A stretch of DNA of 64,000 nucleotides, from NCBI RefSeq assembly GCF_016907295.1, contig NZ_JAFBBR010000001.1:1798001-1862000 (forward strand). Reading direction: 5' to 3'. This document shows positions 1 through 7,701 of the stretch, in pieces. The notes under the pieces were generated by a model. That model saw nothing but the letters and a program-made list of their open reading frames with translations. It searched no databases and was not told where the DNA came from. The first letter of the stretch is position 1; each line of letters begins with the position of its first letter. This stretch comes from Microbacterium dextranolyticum. Lineage in GTDB: Bacteria; Actinomycetota; Actinomycetes; Actinomycetales; Microbacteriaceae. A program made the position numbers and the translations under genes.

Positions 1-11
1 GAAGTGAACCC

Positions 12-422
12 ATGAGCCTCTCGATCACCCCGCTCGACGCAACCACGCTGCGCATCTCGAACGACTCGGGCGAGGCGCTCGTGCGCGTGCGCGACGCCGC
101 TCGCGCGGCGGAGATCGCGCAGGAGGAGGTCTCGCTCCGCAAGCGGCGCATTCGCCTCTCGTACCCGACCGATGACATGACCTCGCGGTGGGTCGAGATC
201 AGTGTCGATGGCGTCGCGACAGCCGACCTCCACGACGTTCTCGACTACCCGTTCCATGACGCATTCGATCTCGCAGTCGTCGACGACCGCGTCCGCATCG
301 CGTGGGGTGAGCACACCCCGACGTTCCGTGTGGTCAGTCTCCTCCCCGACCTCATCTCGACGCTGTCCGCGGCGTCGTTCATCTCCGACCGCGAGGGCGC
401 CCGCGCCCTCCGCCTCCGCTGA
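12..422 (+). CDS. Hypothetical protein, 136 residues, in transfer block
   Basis: A soluble, polar protein that I do not recognise. It has no signal peptide, membrane segment or Cys/His cluster. The ATG lies 11 bases inside the window, so its ribosome binding site is hardly visible and the start is provisional. It ends 12 bases before the next gene and heads a tightly packed run (12-3624) that finishes with an FtsK-type ATPase, which suggests a role in conjugative transfer or its control. That role is inferred from context only. Confidence 0.6.
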   Translation: MSLSITPLDATTLRISNDSGEALVRVRDAARAAEIAQEEVSLRKRRIRLSYPTDDMTSRWVEISVDGVATADLHDVLDYPFHDAFDLAVVDDRVRIAWGEHTPTFRVVSLLPDLISTLSAASFISDREGARALRLR

Positions 423-434
423 AAGAAGAAGACC

Positions 435-920
435 ATGAACAGCCCCGTCCCCTTCCTCCGCCGCCACGCTCTCGCGCTCGGCGCAGGTGCACTCCTCATC
501 GCCACCCTCGGCGTCGGGATCGCGTCGCTCACCGTCGCGACTTCCACCGCGAGCGACGCAGATGCCGCCGCCCGCTCCCTCTCCGCGCAGGTCTCGCGCG
601 AGGCTGACACCTTCGGAAACGAGGTCGTGCAGTCTCGCACTCGAACGATCATCGAGAGCGACGGCAGCGGCTCCGCGCTCCTCATCGAGCCGCGGTACGC
701 CTTCATCCCGCTCGACTACGCGACCGTATCGATCACCTTCGAGCGCGCGGATGGCAGCCCCGTCGAGGGCAAGTTCGAGGCGAAGGGGCAGGACGGCGGG
801 CTCGCGCTCATCGCAACCGGAGTGTCCCCCGGCACCTACCGCGTCGTGGTGGAGCAGCTGCGCCCGTCCGAGATCGACCACCCGCTCGTCTTCACCGTCG
901 AGGTCCACCGCGCGGACTGA
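435..920 (+). CDS. Membrane-anchored or secreted hypothetical protein, 161 residues
   Basis: The N-terminus has two arginines followed by a hydrophobic stretch at roughly residues 11-35, rich in Ala, Leu and Gly, which reads as a signal anchor or uncleaved signal peptide. The remaining ~125 residues would lie outside the membrane and look beta-rich. The C-terminal part, with a GTYRVVVE-like strand, resembles an Ig-like or carboxypeptidase-regulatory-type fold, though the match is too weak to name a family. A purine-rich AAAGAAG precedes the ATG. It lies between two other transfer-block genes and could be an envelope part of the conjugation machinery (inference). Confidence 0.65.
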   Translation: MNSPVPFLRRHALALGAGALLIATLGVGIASLTVATSTASDADAAARSLSAQVSREADTFGNEVVQSRTRTIIESDGSGSALLIEPRYAFIPLDYATVSITFERADGSPVEGKFEAKGQDGGLALIATGVSPGTYRVVVEQLRPSEIDHPLVFTVEVHRAD

Positions 921-961
921 CGCACCACAGCCCCAAATCATCAAGGAAGAGGGAACACATC

Positions 962-1942
962 ATGAGCTTCTACGATCAGCGCGACATCGCCCGCTGGAGC
1001 GCGAACGGGCGTGCCGCCACCCGTCTCGCGGGTCGCTCCGCGGGATGGGCAATCCTCGCCGACCGACCAAGGCACGTCGAGCGCGACGGGCTCTCGGTCG
1101 TCGAGCAGGTGCTCGCCACCGCGCTCGTGCTCGTCATGGGGGTCGTCACCGGCGTCCTGTGGAGCACCGCGCCGCTTGCCGGTGGCGTCCTCGGTCTCCT
1201 CGGCACCTACTTCGTCACACGCCGCGTCGCCGCCTTCTCGCAGACGCCCCTCCGTGTCCGAGCGTTCTTCCGACTCCTCCGCACTCACGTCCCCGCGTGG
1301 TGGGTCTGGTCGTCGCTCTCTCTCGTCGCTGCGAGCGTGCTCTACCGCAGCGTCACAATCTCGTTCCTCCCGGCGTGGCTTCAGAGTCTCGCGACCGGTC
1401 TCGCAGGCGTGGCGCTCCTCGTGAATCTCCTCCCGCTCCCCGTCTTCCTCGGGCGCCTCGCGGTTCGCGACGCTCGTGCGACGGCGCAAGCGGAAGCCGA
1501 AATCGAGGCTTCCCTCGCCGCCATGCTCGGCGGCACCCCCCGCGCGCTCTTCGAGCCGCGCCCCGAAACCGGCATCCCCGCGGCATCGTGGGGATACGGC
1601 GAAGGCGCCGCCATCGTCGTCACCCCGCACGTCGATGTGGACCTCACCGCGCTCGGGGAGCGCCTGGCGCGCACGAAGCTCGGGCAGCACTTCGAGATCG
1701 CCGACGCCGACTATCAGCGAGTCCTCCTCATCCCGATCTCAGCGGAAACGTTCGCGAAGCAGCAGGCGCGCGCTGCATCCGGCGGTCTGATCGAGGGTGA
1801 AAGCGACCTGTCGCAGCCCGCGCCCGTCGAGACCGTCACGGCGCTCGACGAGGACGACCCGTGGGGCGCCTCGGAGCCGTCCGGCTCGCCGGCCGGCGAG
1901 AACAGCGACATCCCGACCTTCGACGAGAAGGACTGGACGTGA
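962..1942 (+). CDS. Multi-pass membrane protein of the transfer block, 326 residues
   Basis: Two hydrophobic blocks, at about residues 48-85 and 115-165, give about four membrane segments. They are followed by a long cytoplasmic C-terminal region that ends in an acidic, Pro/Ser-rich tail. An AAGGAAGAGGG ribosome binding site precedes the ATG. The stop overlaps the start of the FtsK-like gene as GTGA, so the two are translationally coupled. Actinobacterial conjugative elements commonly pair such a membrane protein with the translocase, so it may be a membrane partner of that ATPase. No specific family was recognised. Confidence 0.65.
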   Translation: MSFYDQRDIARWSANGRAATRLAGRSAGWAILADRPRHVERDGLSVVEQVLATALVLVMGVVTGVLWSTAPLAGGVLGLLGTYFVTRRVAAFSQTPLRVRAFFRLLRTHVPAWWVWSSLSLVAASVLYRSVTISFLPAWLQSLATGLAGVALLVNLLPLPVFLGRLAVRDARATAQAEAEIEASLAAMLGGTPRALFEPRPETGIPAASWGYGEGAAIVVTPHVDVDLTALGERLARTKLGQHFEIADADYQRVLLIPISAETFAKQQARAASGGLIEGESDLSQPAPVETVTALDEDDPWGASEPSGSPAGENSDIPTFDEKDWT

Positions 1943-3624
1943 GCGTCCCCGCGCGCGTTCACGTCCCCGGGTTCCCGAACACGGCGGCGGCTCGTGCGAA
2001 GCTCGATGAGTCCTTCGACGCGCGTTTCGGTCACGGATTTACCCCGGGGAAGTTCGACCCGGAAACGTCGATGATCGCCGTCGTCCAAGAGCGCCCTGAC
2101 GCGCAGCGGCTCACGCTCAGCAGCGACTTCAAAGGCTCTCAGGTGGACGCTCTCGCCGAGCGCGTGCGTCAGCGCGGGTTCGATCTCGTCGAGGTCGATC
2201 TCCACGAGAAGAACGCCGTGATCGCGCACCTCACCCCCGAAGCGCGGGCGATCCGCGCGCGTCTCGCGAGCTTCTTGAAGGTTCGTCCCTGGGAGGTCGA
2301 GGTCTGCGTCGAACTCGACCCCGACAACCCGCGGATCGTCGACCTCGTGCAGGTTCTCCGTTCGCCGGAGACGGGCACGGACGCCGAGAAGAGGCTTGCC
2401 GTCTGGCGCGCCGCGGTGCTAGTCATTCCGGGTGCCCACGCCGACTGGCGCATCGAGGAAGACCTCGTGTCGGGTCGCGTGGTGCTCGAACGCCGCGATC
2501 CGCTCCGGCTCCCGCAGCGTGTTCCGCTCGCCGACCTCACCATCGACTTCGACCCCGACCTGTGGGACTTCATCCCCCACGGGCAGGACACCGGCGCGCG
2601 CGTCGTCGGGCAGAAGCTCTCCGTCCCACACGGGTTGGTCGCGGGAGAGACGGGTGCGGGCAAGTCCTACTTCCTTCTCGCTCACGCCGTTGGCGCGCTG
2701 TCTAGAGGGCACGATCTCATCGTCGTCGATCCGACGAAGAACGCGGTCGACTTCACCCCGCTGCACCCCTGGTGCGCCGCGGTAGCGGTCACCACACTTC
2801 CCGAGGCGCGGGCAGTCATCGAGACGGTGTACGCGGAGCGCGTCCGGCGCCAGAAGGTGCTTCAGGCTCACGGAATCGGGTTCTGGGCAAAGCTCCCCGC
2901 CGACGTACGTGCCGCGGAGGGCATCCGTCCCGTGACCGTCATCATCGACGAAGCCGCATCACTGCTCGAAGACTCGTCCGCAAACCTGTCGGCTCTCGAC
3001 AAGGACGACCCCCTCAGGGTCGAGTTCGAGCAGGACCGGGTCGCAAAGACGATCATCCGGCTCTACCTCGGAAAGCTCGGTCGCGAGGCGCGCAACGTCG
3101 GCATCCACATGGTGCTCGGCGTACAGCGTCCCGACACCTCGTTCCTTCCCGGGGAGTTCCGAGCGAACATCGGACAGAAGGTGCAGCTGAAGGTACCCGG
3201 TTCCGCTCCGATGGCTCCCGAATCGCTCCGAATGCTCTTCCCGGGACAGTTCGCGCCCGAGGCATCTGACCTTCTCGGGCGCCTTGGGGACATGCCGGGT
3301 TCCGGCGTCACGATGGCGGAGGGAGGGGCAGGCGTCGCGGCTTTCCGCGTCGCCTACGAGGACGCACTCCGGCTCCCCGCTCTCCTCGAAGCACGCGGTG
3401 TCCCACGCGCACAGAAGTGGGAGATCATGCAGCCCGAATCCCCGACACCCGCCACCCTCGCAGACCCGTTCGAGGGCTTCTCCGACGACCCCTTCGCGGA
3501 CTTCGGCGACGACCCGGTGCCGCCTCGTCGCGGCGCTGAATCGCCCCCCGTTCCCGCCGAGTTCTCGCTCGACGATCTGCTCGACCACCCGCAACCTCCG
3601 CCGTCTGATGCAAGTGCTTTCTGA
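1939..3624 (+). CDS. FtsK/SpoIIIE-type DNA translocase
   Basis: This 561-residue ATPase carries a Walker A motif GETGAGKS and a Walker B motif VTVIIDEA, followed by a sensor-like region with VLGVQRPDTS, as in FtsK/SpoIIIE and Tra translocases. Proteins of this class pump double-stranded DNA from donor to recipient in actinomycete conjugation, or act as coupling proteins. I chose the GTG at 1939 because it forms a GTGA overlap with the preceding stop; an in-frame ATG at 1861 lies deep inside the upstream gene. No membrane segments are seen, so anchoring may come from the upstream membrane protein. The C-terminal ~70 residues are acidic and Pro-rich and probably disordered. Confidence 0.85.
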   Translation: MSVPARVHVPGFPNTAAARAKLDESFDARFGHGFTPGKFDPETSMIAVVQERPDAQRLTLSSDFKGSQVDALAERVRQRGFDLVEVDLHEKNAVIAHLTPEARAIRARLASFLKVRPWEVEVCVELDPDNPRIVDLVQVLRSPETGTDAEKRLAVWRAAVLVIPGAHADWRIEEDLVSGRVVLERRDPLRLPQRVPLADLTIDFDPDLWDFIPHGQDTGARVVGQKLSVPHGLVAGETGAGKSYFLLAHAVGALSRGHDLIVVDPTKNAVDFTPLHPWCAAVAVTTLPEARAVIETVYAERVRRQKVLQAHGIGFWAKLPADVRAAEGIRPVTVIIDEAASLLEDSSANLSALDKDDPLRVEFEQDRVAKTIIRLYLGKLGREARNVGIHMVLGVQRPDTSFLPGEFRANIGQKVQLKVPGSAPMAPESLRMLFPGQFAPEASDLLGRLGDMPGSGVTMAEGGAGVAAFRVAYEDALRLPALLEARGVPRAQKWEIMQPESPTPATLADPFEGFSDDPFADFGDDPVPPRRGAESPPVPAEFSLDDLLDHPQPPPSDASAF

Positions 3625-3905
3625 CGGTGCGGGTGCTCGCTAGTGGGCTAAGCGACCCGCGTCCAGGCTCGGAGCCCGCTCGCCACATCCAAGCCGGGAC
3701 CTATGTCAACGCGCCGCAACCTGTCCCCGCTAGACAACGCGCCCCGCTGGGCGTGAAAACCAACCCCGATTAAGGTGGGGCAAAGTGAGCCAGATCGCAG
3801 CAAGGCGCTCATTACTAATCAGAGGCATCCGGCGTCTCTGGAGTATCAGAGACGCCGGATGCCTCCGGGTAGTGAACCGATCTGAAGACAGGTTTACTGT
3901 CTGGA
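3625..3905. other. Convergent intergenic region without a gene
   Basis: This 281-base gap lies between the FtsK-like gene and two minus-strand genes. No convincing coding frame is present. Its one clear element is the strong hairpin at 3822-3865; a weaker CCCC/GGGG pairing lies near 3763-3780. Confidence 0.6.
3822..3865. terminator. Perfect 19-bp inverted repeat, probable bidirectional terminator
   Basis: Two perfectly complementary 19-base arms (3822-3840 and 3847-3865) are separated by a 6-base loop. The hairpin lies between genes that converge from 3624 and 3906, which suits a terminator serving both, although there is no T-tract. Each arm contains the GGATGCC heptamer that is frequent in the chromosomal part of the window. 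Confidence 0.65.
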
Positions 3906-4157
3906 CTAGCTTCGACCCCGTTCGGACGAGTCCTGTTTTGCTCCACGCATGATGTCGTGATCCAGCCATACGGATCCGAGGTAGAGAAGTCCGAAAAGGA
4001 GCACGAACCCTACGACCGTTGTGAGCCACCACGGCACATACGGTTCGACCCACATCGCAAGCAAGTAGTAAGCCAGGAGAGATCCGAACACGATCAGCAC
4101 CCGAGTCACCGATCCAAACAGTGCTCGTCCGGCTTGGAAGCTAAACAGTCGTCGCAT
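3906..4157 (-). CDS. Small membrane protein, 83 residues, possible immunity partner
   Basis: Two hydrophobic segments at about residues 14-36 and 43-65 separate a short basic N-terminus from a charged C-terminus. The gene starts 6 bases after the stop of the secreted protein encoded upstream, so the two are very likely co-transcribed. A small membrane protein directly after an exported protein is the usual layout of bacteriocin/immunity or effector/immunity pairs. That reading is a hypothesis; no known immunity family was recognised. Confidence 0.6.
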   Translation of the reverse strand: MRRLFSFQAGRALFGSVTRVLIVFGSLLAYYLLAMWVEPYVPWWLTTVVGFVLLFGLLYLGSVWLDHDIMRGAKQDSSERGRS

Positions 4158-4163
4158 CTGTCC

Positions 4164-5108
4164 CTACCTGCAGTAGCTGTCTTTGTACTCAACGCCCCCG
4201 AGGATGCCAGGTCCGATGAGAACCTGCATGCACTTACCGCTGGCGTAGATGGTACCCGCTTTCGCGCTGAGTACCGCAAGGCTGGCGGCACACGGGACAG
4301 CAAGCGCGACACCGGCGACGCCACCGAGCGACACACAGAGTGCGAGCTTGCCCGGCATCGCAGAGTAGCGCATGTTGTAGGTCTCGCTACGATTCAGCTT
4401 GACGGTCGGCAGAACTCCCATCCAAGCGAACTGGGGGTCCGCGACGACCGGATACGCAACACCTGACTGACGGTGATCGACGTACTGAACCAGTTTGTCG
4501 CCCTCGACTGCAAAATGCGTTGTCACTGCTACGCCATTCGCATCGCGCGCCCAGGCTGGAAGGACCATTGCGACAGGATTGCCCCCTTGGTCGAGGATGG
4601 CGAGCGTCCCGCCGCCCGACTCTCGGAGCGCGGCTCCCGCAGGCAATGCGACGTCGTACTCGTACTTGGTCGGGGCATCAGACCCGGAGATCGTCGTGAG
4701 GAGTTGGAGCCCCTCGTCCGAGGCGACGACCGAGTTGCTAAAGCCGTTACCCGGGTAGGTGACCGTACCATCGGGCTGAACCACTCCGCTGCCCGCAGCA
4801 TCGGATCCCGGAAGACCGATCGACACACCCAGTCCGTCGCTGTCCAGAGCGATGCCATCGGACGGGTCCGCGGGAACGGTGACCGATGCCGTATCAGATA
4901 GCTGAACCGTCCCGATTCCCGCCCCCCCGGCAGGGTCCAGAACCAGATCTCCGCTCACGCCTTGCAGCGCGGATATCGTGTCCTCGGCGGAGACGTAAGA
5001 ACCGTCTTCCGTCGTCAGATCGGCGGCTGTCGCCGCCCCTCCCGTCGCGATCGTCAATGCGATTGCGACGCCTGTTGCAGCGAATCCCAGCTTGACTCGA
5101 TTGCCCAT
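4164..5108 (-). CDS. Secreted protein, 314 residues, function unknown
   Basis: The ATG at 5108 is preceded by AAAGGGAACC and is followed by a clear signal peptide (basic MGNRVK start, hydrophobic core, cleavage after AATA-A near residue 28). The central region, with a motif like AYPVVADPQF, recurs in exported proteins of many actinobacteria. The last ~80 residues contain a Gly/Ala-rich hydrophobic stretch and several Cys residues, ending YCR, so disulfides or membrane insertion are possible. A longer reading frame starting at 5171 lacks a good ribosome binding site and would bury the signal peptide. Base composition looks less GC-rich than that of its neighbours. Paired with the small membrane protein downstream, it could be a secreted antibacterial factor (inference). 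Confidence 0.7.
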   Translation of the reverse strand: MGNRVKLGFAATGVAIALTIATGGAATAADLTTEDGSYVSAEDTISALQGVSGDLVLDPAGGAGIGTVQLSDTASVTVPADPSDGIALDSDGLGVSIGLPGSDAAGSGVVQPDGTVTYPGNGFSNSVVASDEGLQLLTTISGSDAPTKYEYDVALPAGAALRESGGGTLAILDQGGNPVAMVLPAWARDANGVAVTTHFAVEGDKLVQYVDHRQSGVAYPVVADPQFAWMGVLPTVKLNRSETYNMRYSAMPGKLALCVSLGGVAGVALAVPCAASLAVLSAKAGTIYASGKCMQVLIGPGILGGVEYKDSYCR

Positions 5109-5258
5109 TTGGTTCCCTTTCAACTCGTGCGGAAGCACACCTATCAACGTAGCGACGACGTCGCCAGCCATTCGGCTCGAAATTCATGAACCAAAGTCGC
5201 TTGATCCCTCAGCGAATCCTCGTGTAGCAGTGGCATCGAAGCTCGCCGGCACCCGGGC

Positions 5259-5604
5259 TGGATTTCGTCCGAGTACGCATCCCCCGAGATTGTCCGGGTC
5301 GCGGCGGAGCACGGGGTGCGGGTCACCGTCCACCCCGGGACGATCCCGGGGGGCGCACGGGCTCATCGAGATCGACACGATCCGGGTCTCGGAGCGAGGT
5401 CAAGGACGCGGCACGGAGGGGCTGCGCGCCATCACTGCACTCGCCGACCGGCACGGATGGGCACTCGCTCTCCGCCCCTCCGGCGACCTCGGCAGCGACG
5501 TGGAGCGGCTGCGGTGCTGGTAGGCGCGTGAAGGCTTCGAGCCTTCCGACGATCCGCGCCTGCGCAAGAACCTTGCGGATTGCGTGCGATATCCGCGGGG
5601 TTAG
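5259..5604 (+). pseudogene. Decayed GNAT-type acetyltransferase remnant
   Basis: Two coding-like fragments lie in different frames. Bases 5259-5357 read SSEYASPEIVRVAAEHGV and onward; from 5356 another frame reads IEIDTIRVSERGQGRG, where RGQGRG matches the acetyl-CoA-binding R/QxxGxG/A loop of GNAT enzymes. That second frame meets TAG at 5521-5523, exactly where a Tyr codon is expected in the sequence W-x-AREGF, then continues sensibly to a stop at 5602-5604. A frameshift and a nonsense codon therefore both separate the remnant from a working gene. The parent substrate cannot be told. Confidence 0.6.
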
Positions 5605-5675
5605 GGGGCAAATCGCGCGCGGGTGGGGTTCAACAGGCGAGGGCGTTCGTCCTCCACCCGAAAGGACTTCCCCAC

Positions 5676-5879
5676 ATGCGCAAGACCCCCGTTCTCGTCA
5701 CCTCCGCCCTAGCGCTCCTCGGGGTCGTGGCATTCGCCGGACCTGCCTCCGCGACGCCGCGCGGCACGCTCGCGTACACCGGCGGCTCCACGACCCCTGC
5801 GATCTGGGCGGGCGTCATCGGTGGGATCGCCCCCGTCGCCGGGGGCGCGCTGATCTGGGCGCGCCGCAAGCGCGCCTAA
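5676..5879 (+). CDS. Minimal LAYTG sortase substrate, 67 residues
   Basis: A GAAAGGA ribosome binding site lies about 10 bases before the ATG. The protein is a signal peptide (MRKTP, hydrophobic core, cleavage near ASA-TP) followed after only six or seven residues by LAYTG, then a hydrophobic segment and the basic tail ARRKRA. That is a complete cell-wall sorting signal of the LAxTG class read by class E sortases of GC-rich Gram-positive bacteria. Almost nothing is left between signal peptide and sorting motif, so the product attached to the wall would be a peptide of about ten residues. The gene is followed by a hairpin and stands alone. Confidence 0.7.
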   Translation: MRKTPVLVTSALALLGVVAFAGPASATPRGTLAYTGGSTTPAIWAGVIGGIAPVAGGALIWARRKRA

Positions 5880-5888
5880 CCAACCGGG

Positions 5889-5929
5889 CTGCGCCGAGAG
5901 GTTCCCCCTCTTCTTCCCTCTCGGTGCAG
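5889..5929 (+). terminator. Hairpin terminator after the LAYTG gene
   Basis: Arms 5889-5901 and 5917-5929 pair over 13 bases with a single G-T wobble, around a pyrimidine-rich 15-base loop, starting ten bases after the stop codon. Confidence 0.65.
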
Positions 5930-5966
5930 TCCCCTTCCCGGGGTGGTGGAGTGTGTGCCCGCGCCC

Positions 5967-6125
5967 TCAGAAATCCCCCGGCTCCTCCTGTGCCGGGGGA
6001 TTTCTGGTTTGGAGGCGCTCCGGTTCGCTCATCCACAAGCACTCTTCGCAGCCGAGATAGACCCCGAGTTCTGCTTCGAAAACACGCAGCATCTCCCCGC
6101 AACGCGGGCAGAGCGCCGGATTCAT
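5967..6125 (-). CDS. Zinc-ribbon small protein, 52 residues
   Basis: The protein begins MNPALCPRCGE and has a second Cys pair in CEECLW, giving a two-knuckle CxxC...CxxC zinc ribbon. The ATG at 6125 has GGTAGGAT upstream; a longer frame from 6182 is less likely. The last codons and the stop lie inside the hairpin at 5969-6005, so terminator and coding end are merged. Zinc ribbons this small in mobile elements are usually nucleic-acid-binding or adaptor proteins, but nothing specific can be assigned. Confidence 0.6.
   Translation of the reverse strand: MNPALCPRCGEMLRVFEAELGVYLGCEECLWMSEPERLQTRNPPAQEEPGDF
5969..6005 (-). terminator. Perfect 14-bp hairpin overlapping the end of the zinc-ribbon gene
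   Basis: Arms 5969-5982 and 5992-6005 are exactly complementary with a 9-base loop. The zinc-ribbon stop codon is part of the distal arm. Confidence 0.7.
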
Positions 6126-6190
6126 GTGCGCGATCCTACCGAGCCCCGTCTCTACACCGCGAGGTTCCGGGGCACCGACCATGATGCGGG

Positions 6191-6212
6191 AGAACCGAAA
6201 CCTATAGGTTCT
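6191..6212. promoter_or_regulatory. Nested palindromes upstream of the resolvase
   Basis: A perfect 12-base palindrome AACCTATAGGTT (6199-6210) is nested in a wider AGAACC/GGTTCT inverted repeat (6191-6196 and 6207-6212). It lies between the divergent zinc-ribbon and resolvase genes, about 115 bases before the resolvase start. It could be a resolvase crossover or binding site, or an operator; the sequence alone does not decide. Confidence 0.45.
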
Positions 6213-6324
6213 GGGACGGTCGGTCGGTGGTCATCGCACCCGCGCAATTTCAGGAGCAGATCGTCCCGCATACCCGTGCCGGAATGTCTCGGATTTCGGC
6301 ACCATTTCGGGAGGGGACGGACAC

Positions 6325-6885
6325 ATGCTGCTGGGCTACCTTCGCGTATCGACACGCGACCAATCGCTCGACCTTCAGCGCGATGCGCTCGAACGCGTGG
6401 GGGTCACGAAGACGTGGTCCGACGAAGGCGTCAGCGGCAGCGTCGCACCCGCCGAGCGCCCCGGGTTCCGCGCGTTGCTCGACCACGCCCGAGAGGGCGA
6501 TGAGATCGTTGCGTGGCGGCTCGACCGCGTCGGGCGTAATGCCGCCGCGGTGCTCGCCTTGGTCGAAGACCTCGACGCGCGCGGCGTCGCGCTCCGGACC
6601 ATGAGCGACGGGATCAGCACAGCCGGCTCCACGGGACGCCTTGTGCTCGGTATCTTGGCGGCGGTCGCAGAGATGGAGCGCTCAGTCATCCGGGAGAGAG
6701 TAACCGCGGGAGTTCACGCGGCGCGCGAGCACGGCACCACCATCGGGCGCCCACCGGCACTCAACCACGAACAGGTTGAGCTGGCGCGGTCGCTTCGAGC
6801 GTCAGGCAAGAGCTACGCGCAGATCGCGAGGGCGCTCGGGGTCGGCAAGAGCACCGTGGCACGGGCGCTTGCAGCCGAGATCTGA
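6325..6885 (+). CDS. Serine resolvase/invertase, 186 residues
   Basis: This is a typical small serine recombinase. The N-terminal catalytic domain has GYLRVSTRDQ with nucleophile Ser9, the conserved RLDRVGR and AEMERSVIRER segments, and a C-terminal helix-turn-helix (SYAQIARALGVGKSTVARAL). The length matches the Tn3-resolvase/Hin class. It probably resolves multimers or cointegrates of the element or inverts a segment. GGGAGGGGACGG precedes the ATG. Palindromes upstream at 6191-6212 may include its site. Confidence 0.92.
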   Translation: MLLGYLRVSTRDQSLDLQRDALERVGVTKTWSDEGVSGSVAPAERPGFRALLDHAREGDEIVAWRLDRVGRNAAAVLALVEDLDARGVALRTMSDGISTAGSTGRLVLGILAAVAEMERSVIRERVTAGVHAAREHGTTIGRPPALNHEQVELARSLRASGKSYAQIARALGVGKSTVARALAAEI

Positions 6886-6889
6886 CCCC

Positions 6890-7219
6890 TTACTCGTCCA
6901 GGTAGAGGATGTCGCGCGTGAACTCGATTGGGTTGCGCGACGCGTTCACGGCGATTCTCTTGCCGAGCAACGGGCTGTCTCTCTGCGGCTCGATCTCGAT
7001 TGCTATGCGGACAGGGTTGTGGTTCCGGTCCTTTCGGACTCCGATGACCTCACCGATGGCGCCCACGGTGCCGCTTGCGTCGACGACGACTGCATAGGTG
7101 CAGGAGATCACGCGGTCGGCGCGCGTTCGCCACCACTTGAGCCCGCGTTCCATCCACTCGTCGAAGGACCACTCGACCTTGCGTGCATCCTCGTTCACCT
7201 TGATGATGATGTGTTCCAA
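6890..7219 (-). CDS. Possible PUA/EVE-like small protein, 109 residues
   Basis: I take the TTG at 7219 as start because AAGGGG lies five bases before it; an upstream in-frame extension to 7432 has no ribosome binding site and looks non-coding. The sequence alternates strands and short helices, with WWRTRADRV, a YAVVVDASG strand and GAIGEVIGVRKD, reminiscent of the PUA-like EVE/ASCH fold that binds modified bases or RNA. It stands beside a restriction-modification island, where such readers are common. The fold is suggested by eye only; key residues cannot be confirmed. Confidence 0.5.
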   Translation of the reverse strand: MEHIIIKVNEDARKVEWSFDEWMERGLKWWRTRADRVISCTYAVVVDASGTVGAIGEVIGVRKDRNHNPVRIAIEIEPQRDSPLLGKRIAVNASRNPIEFTRDILYLDE

Positions 7220-7701
7220 CGTGTCCCCTTGAGTGCCAACTCGGTTACTTCGATACTTGTAATCATGTATCAAAGTATTGCCGGTGGCAAGCTCAGCGAC
7301 TTCCACATCAAAGGCATCACTCCCCTGCTTCGCCGCGTGGCGTCGCGTGGGCAAGGCGCAGGATGATCGCTCCCACGATATGTATGGCGAACCAGGCGTC
7401 CTCAGCAGATGCGGTGTCGGCGTTGTGAGCATCTCCCGTATTGCTCCGGTCGGCGGACGCCCATCGGCAGGCTTTCTCGATGGTCAGCAACAGCGGCGCG
7501 TCATGGGATGCGATGATCCCCGCCGACCTCGCTGTTCATGACGAACTGAAGGCGTACTCGCGTCTCGCGAGAGAAAGCGTCAGACCAGAACGACTCGCCC
7601 TGACGTTCGCGCTCTGCGAGTGCGGCAAGCTCTCTTCTGCGTTTGAAGAGTGGGGACACGGAGACCAATCTGTTCAATAAGCGTTGATAGCGACCGTCAC
7701 T
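7220..7701. other. Intergenic region with one doubtful small reading frame
   Basis: This 480-base stretch upstream of the PUA-like gene and downstream of the AAA_13 gene holds no convincing gene. A plus-strand frame from ATG 7480 to 7680 (66 residues, with RPERLALTFALCECG) is possible, but it lacks a good ribosome binding site. The region should include the promoter of the minus-strand 6890-7219 gene. Confidence 0.4.

Noticed and set aside
1861..1939. Upstream ATG start for the FtsK-like gene
   Set aside because: The extension lies fully inside the preceding gene and reads as low-quality Arg/Gly sequence. The GTGA overlap at 1939 is the better start.
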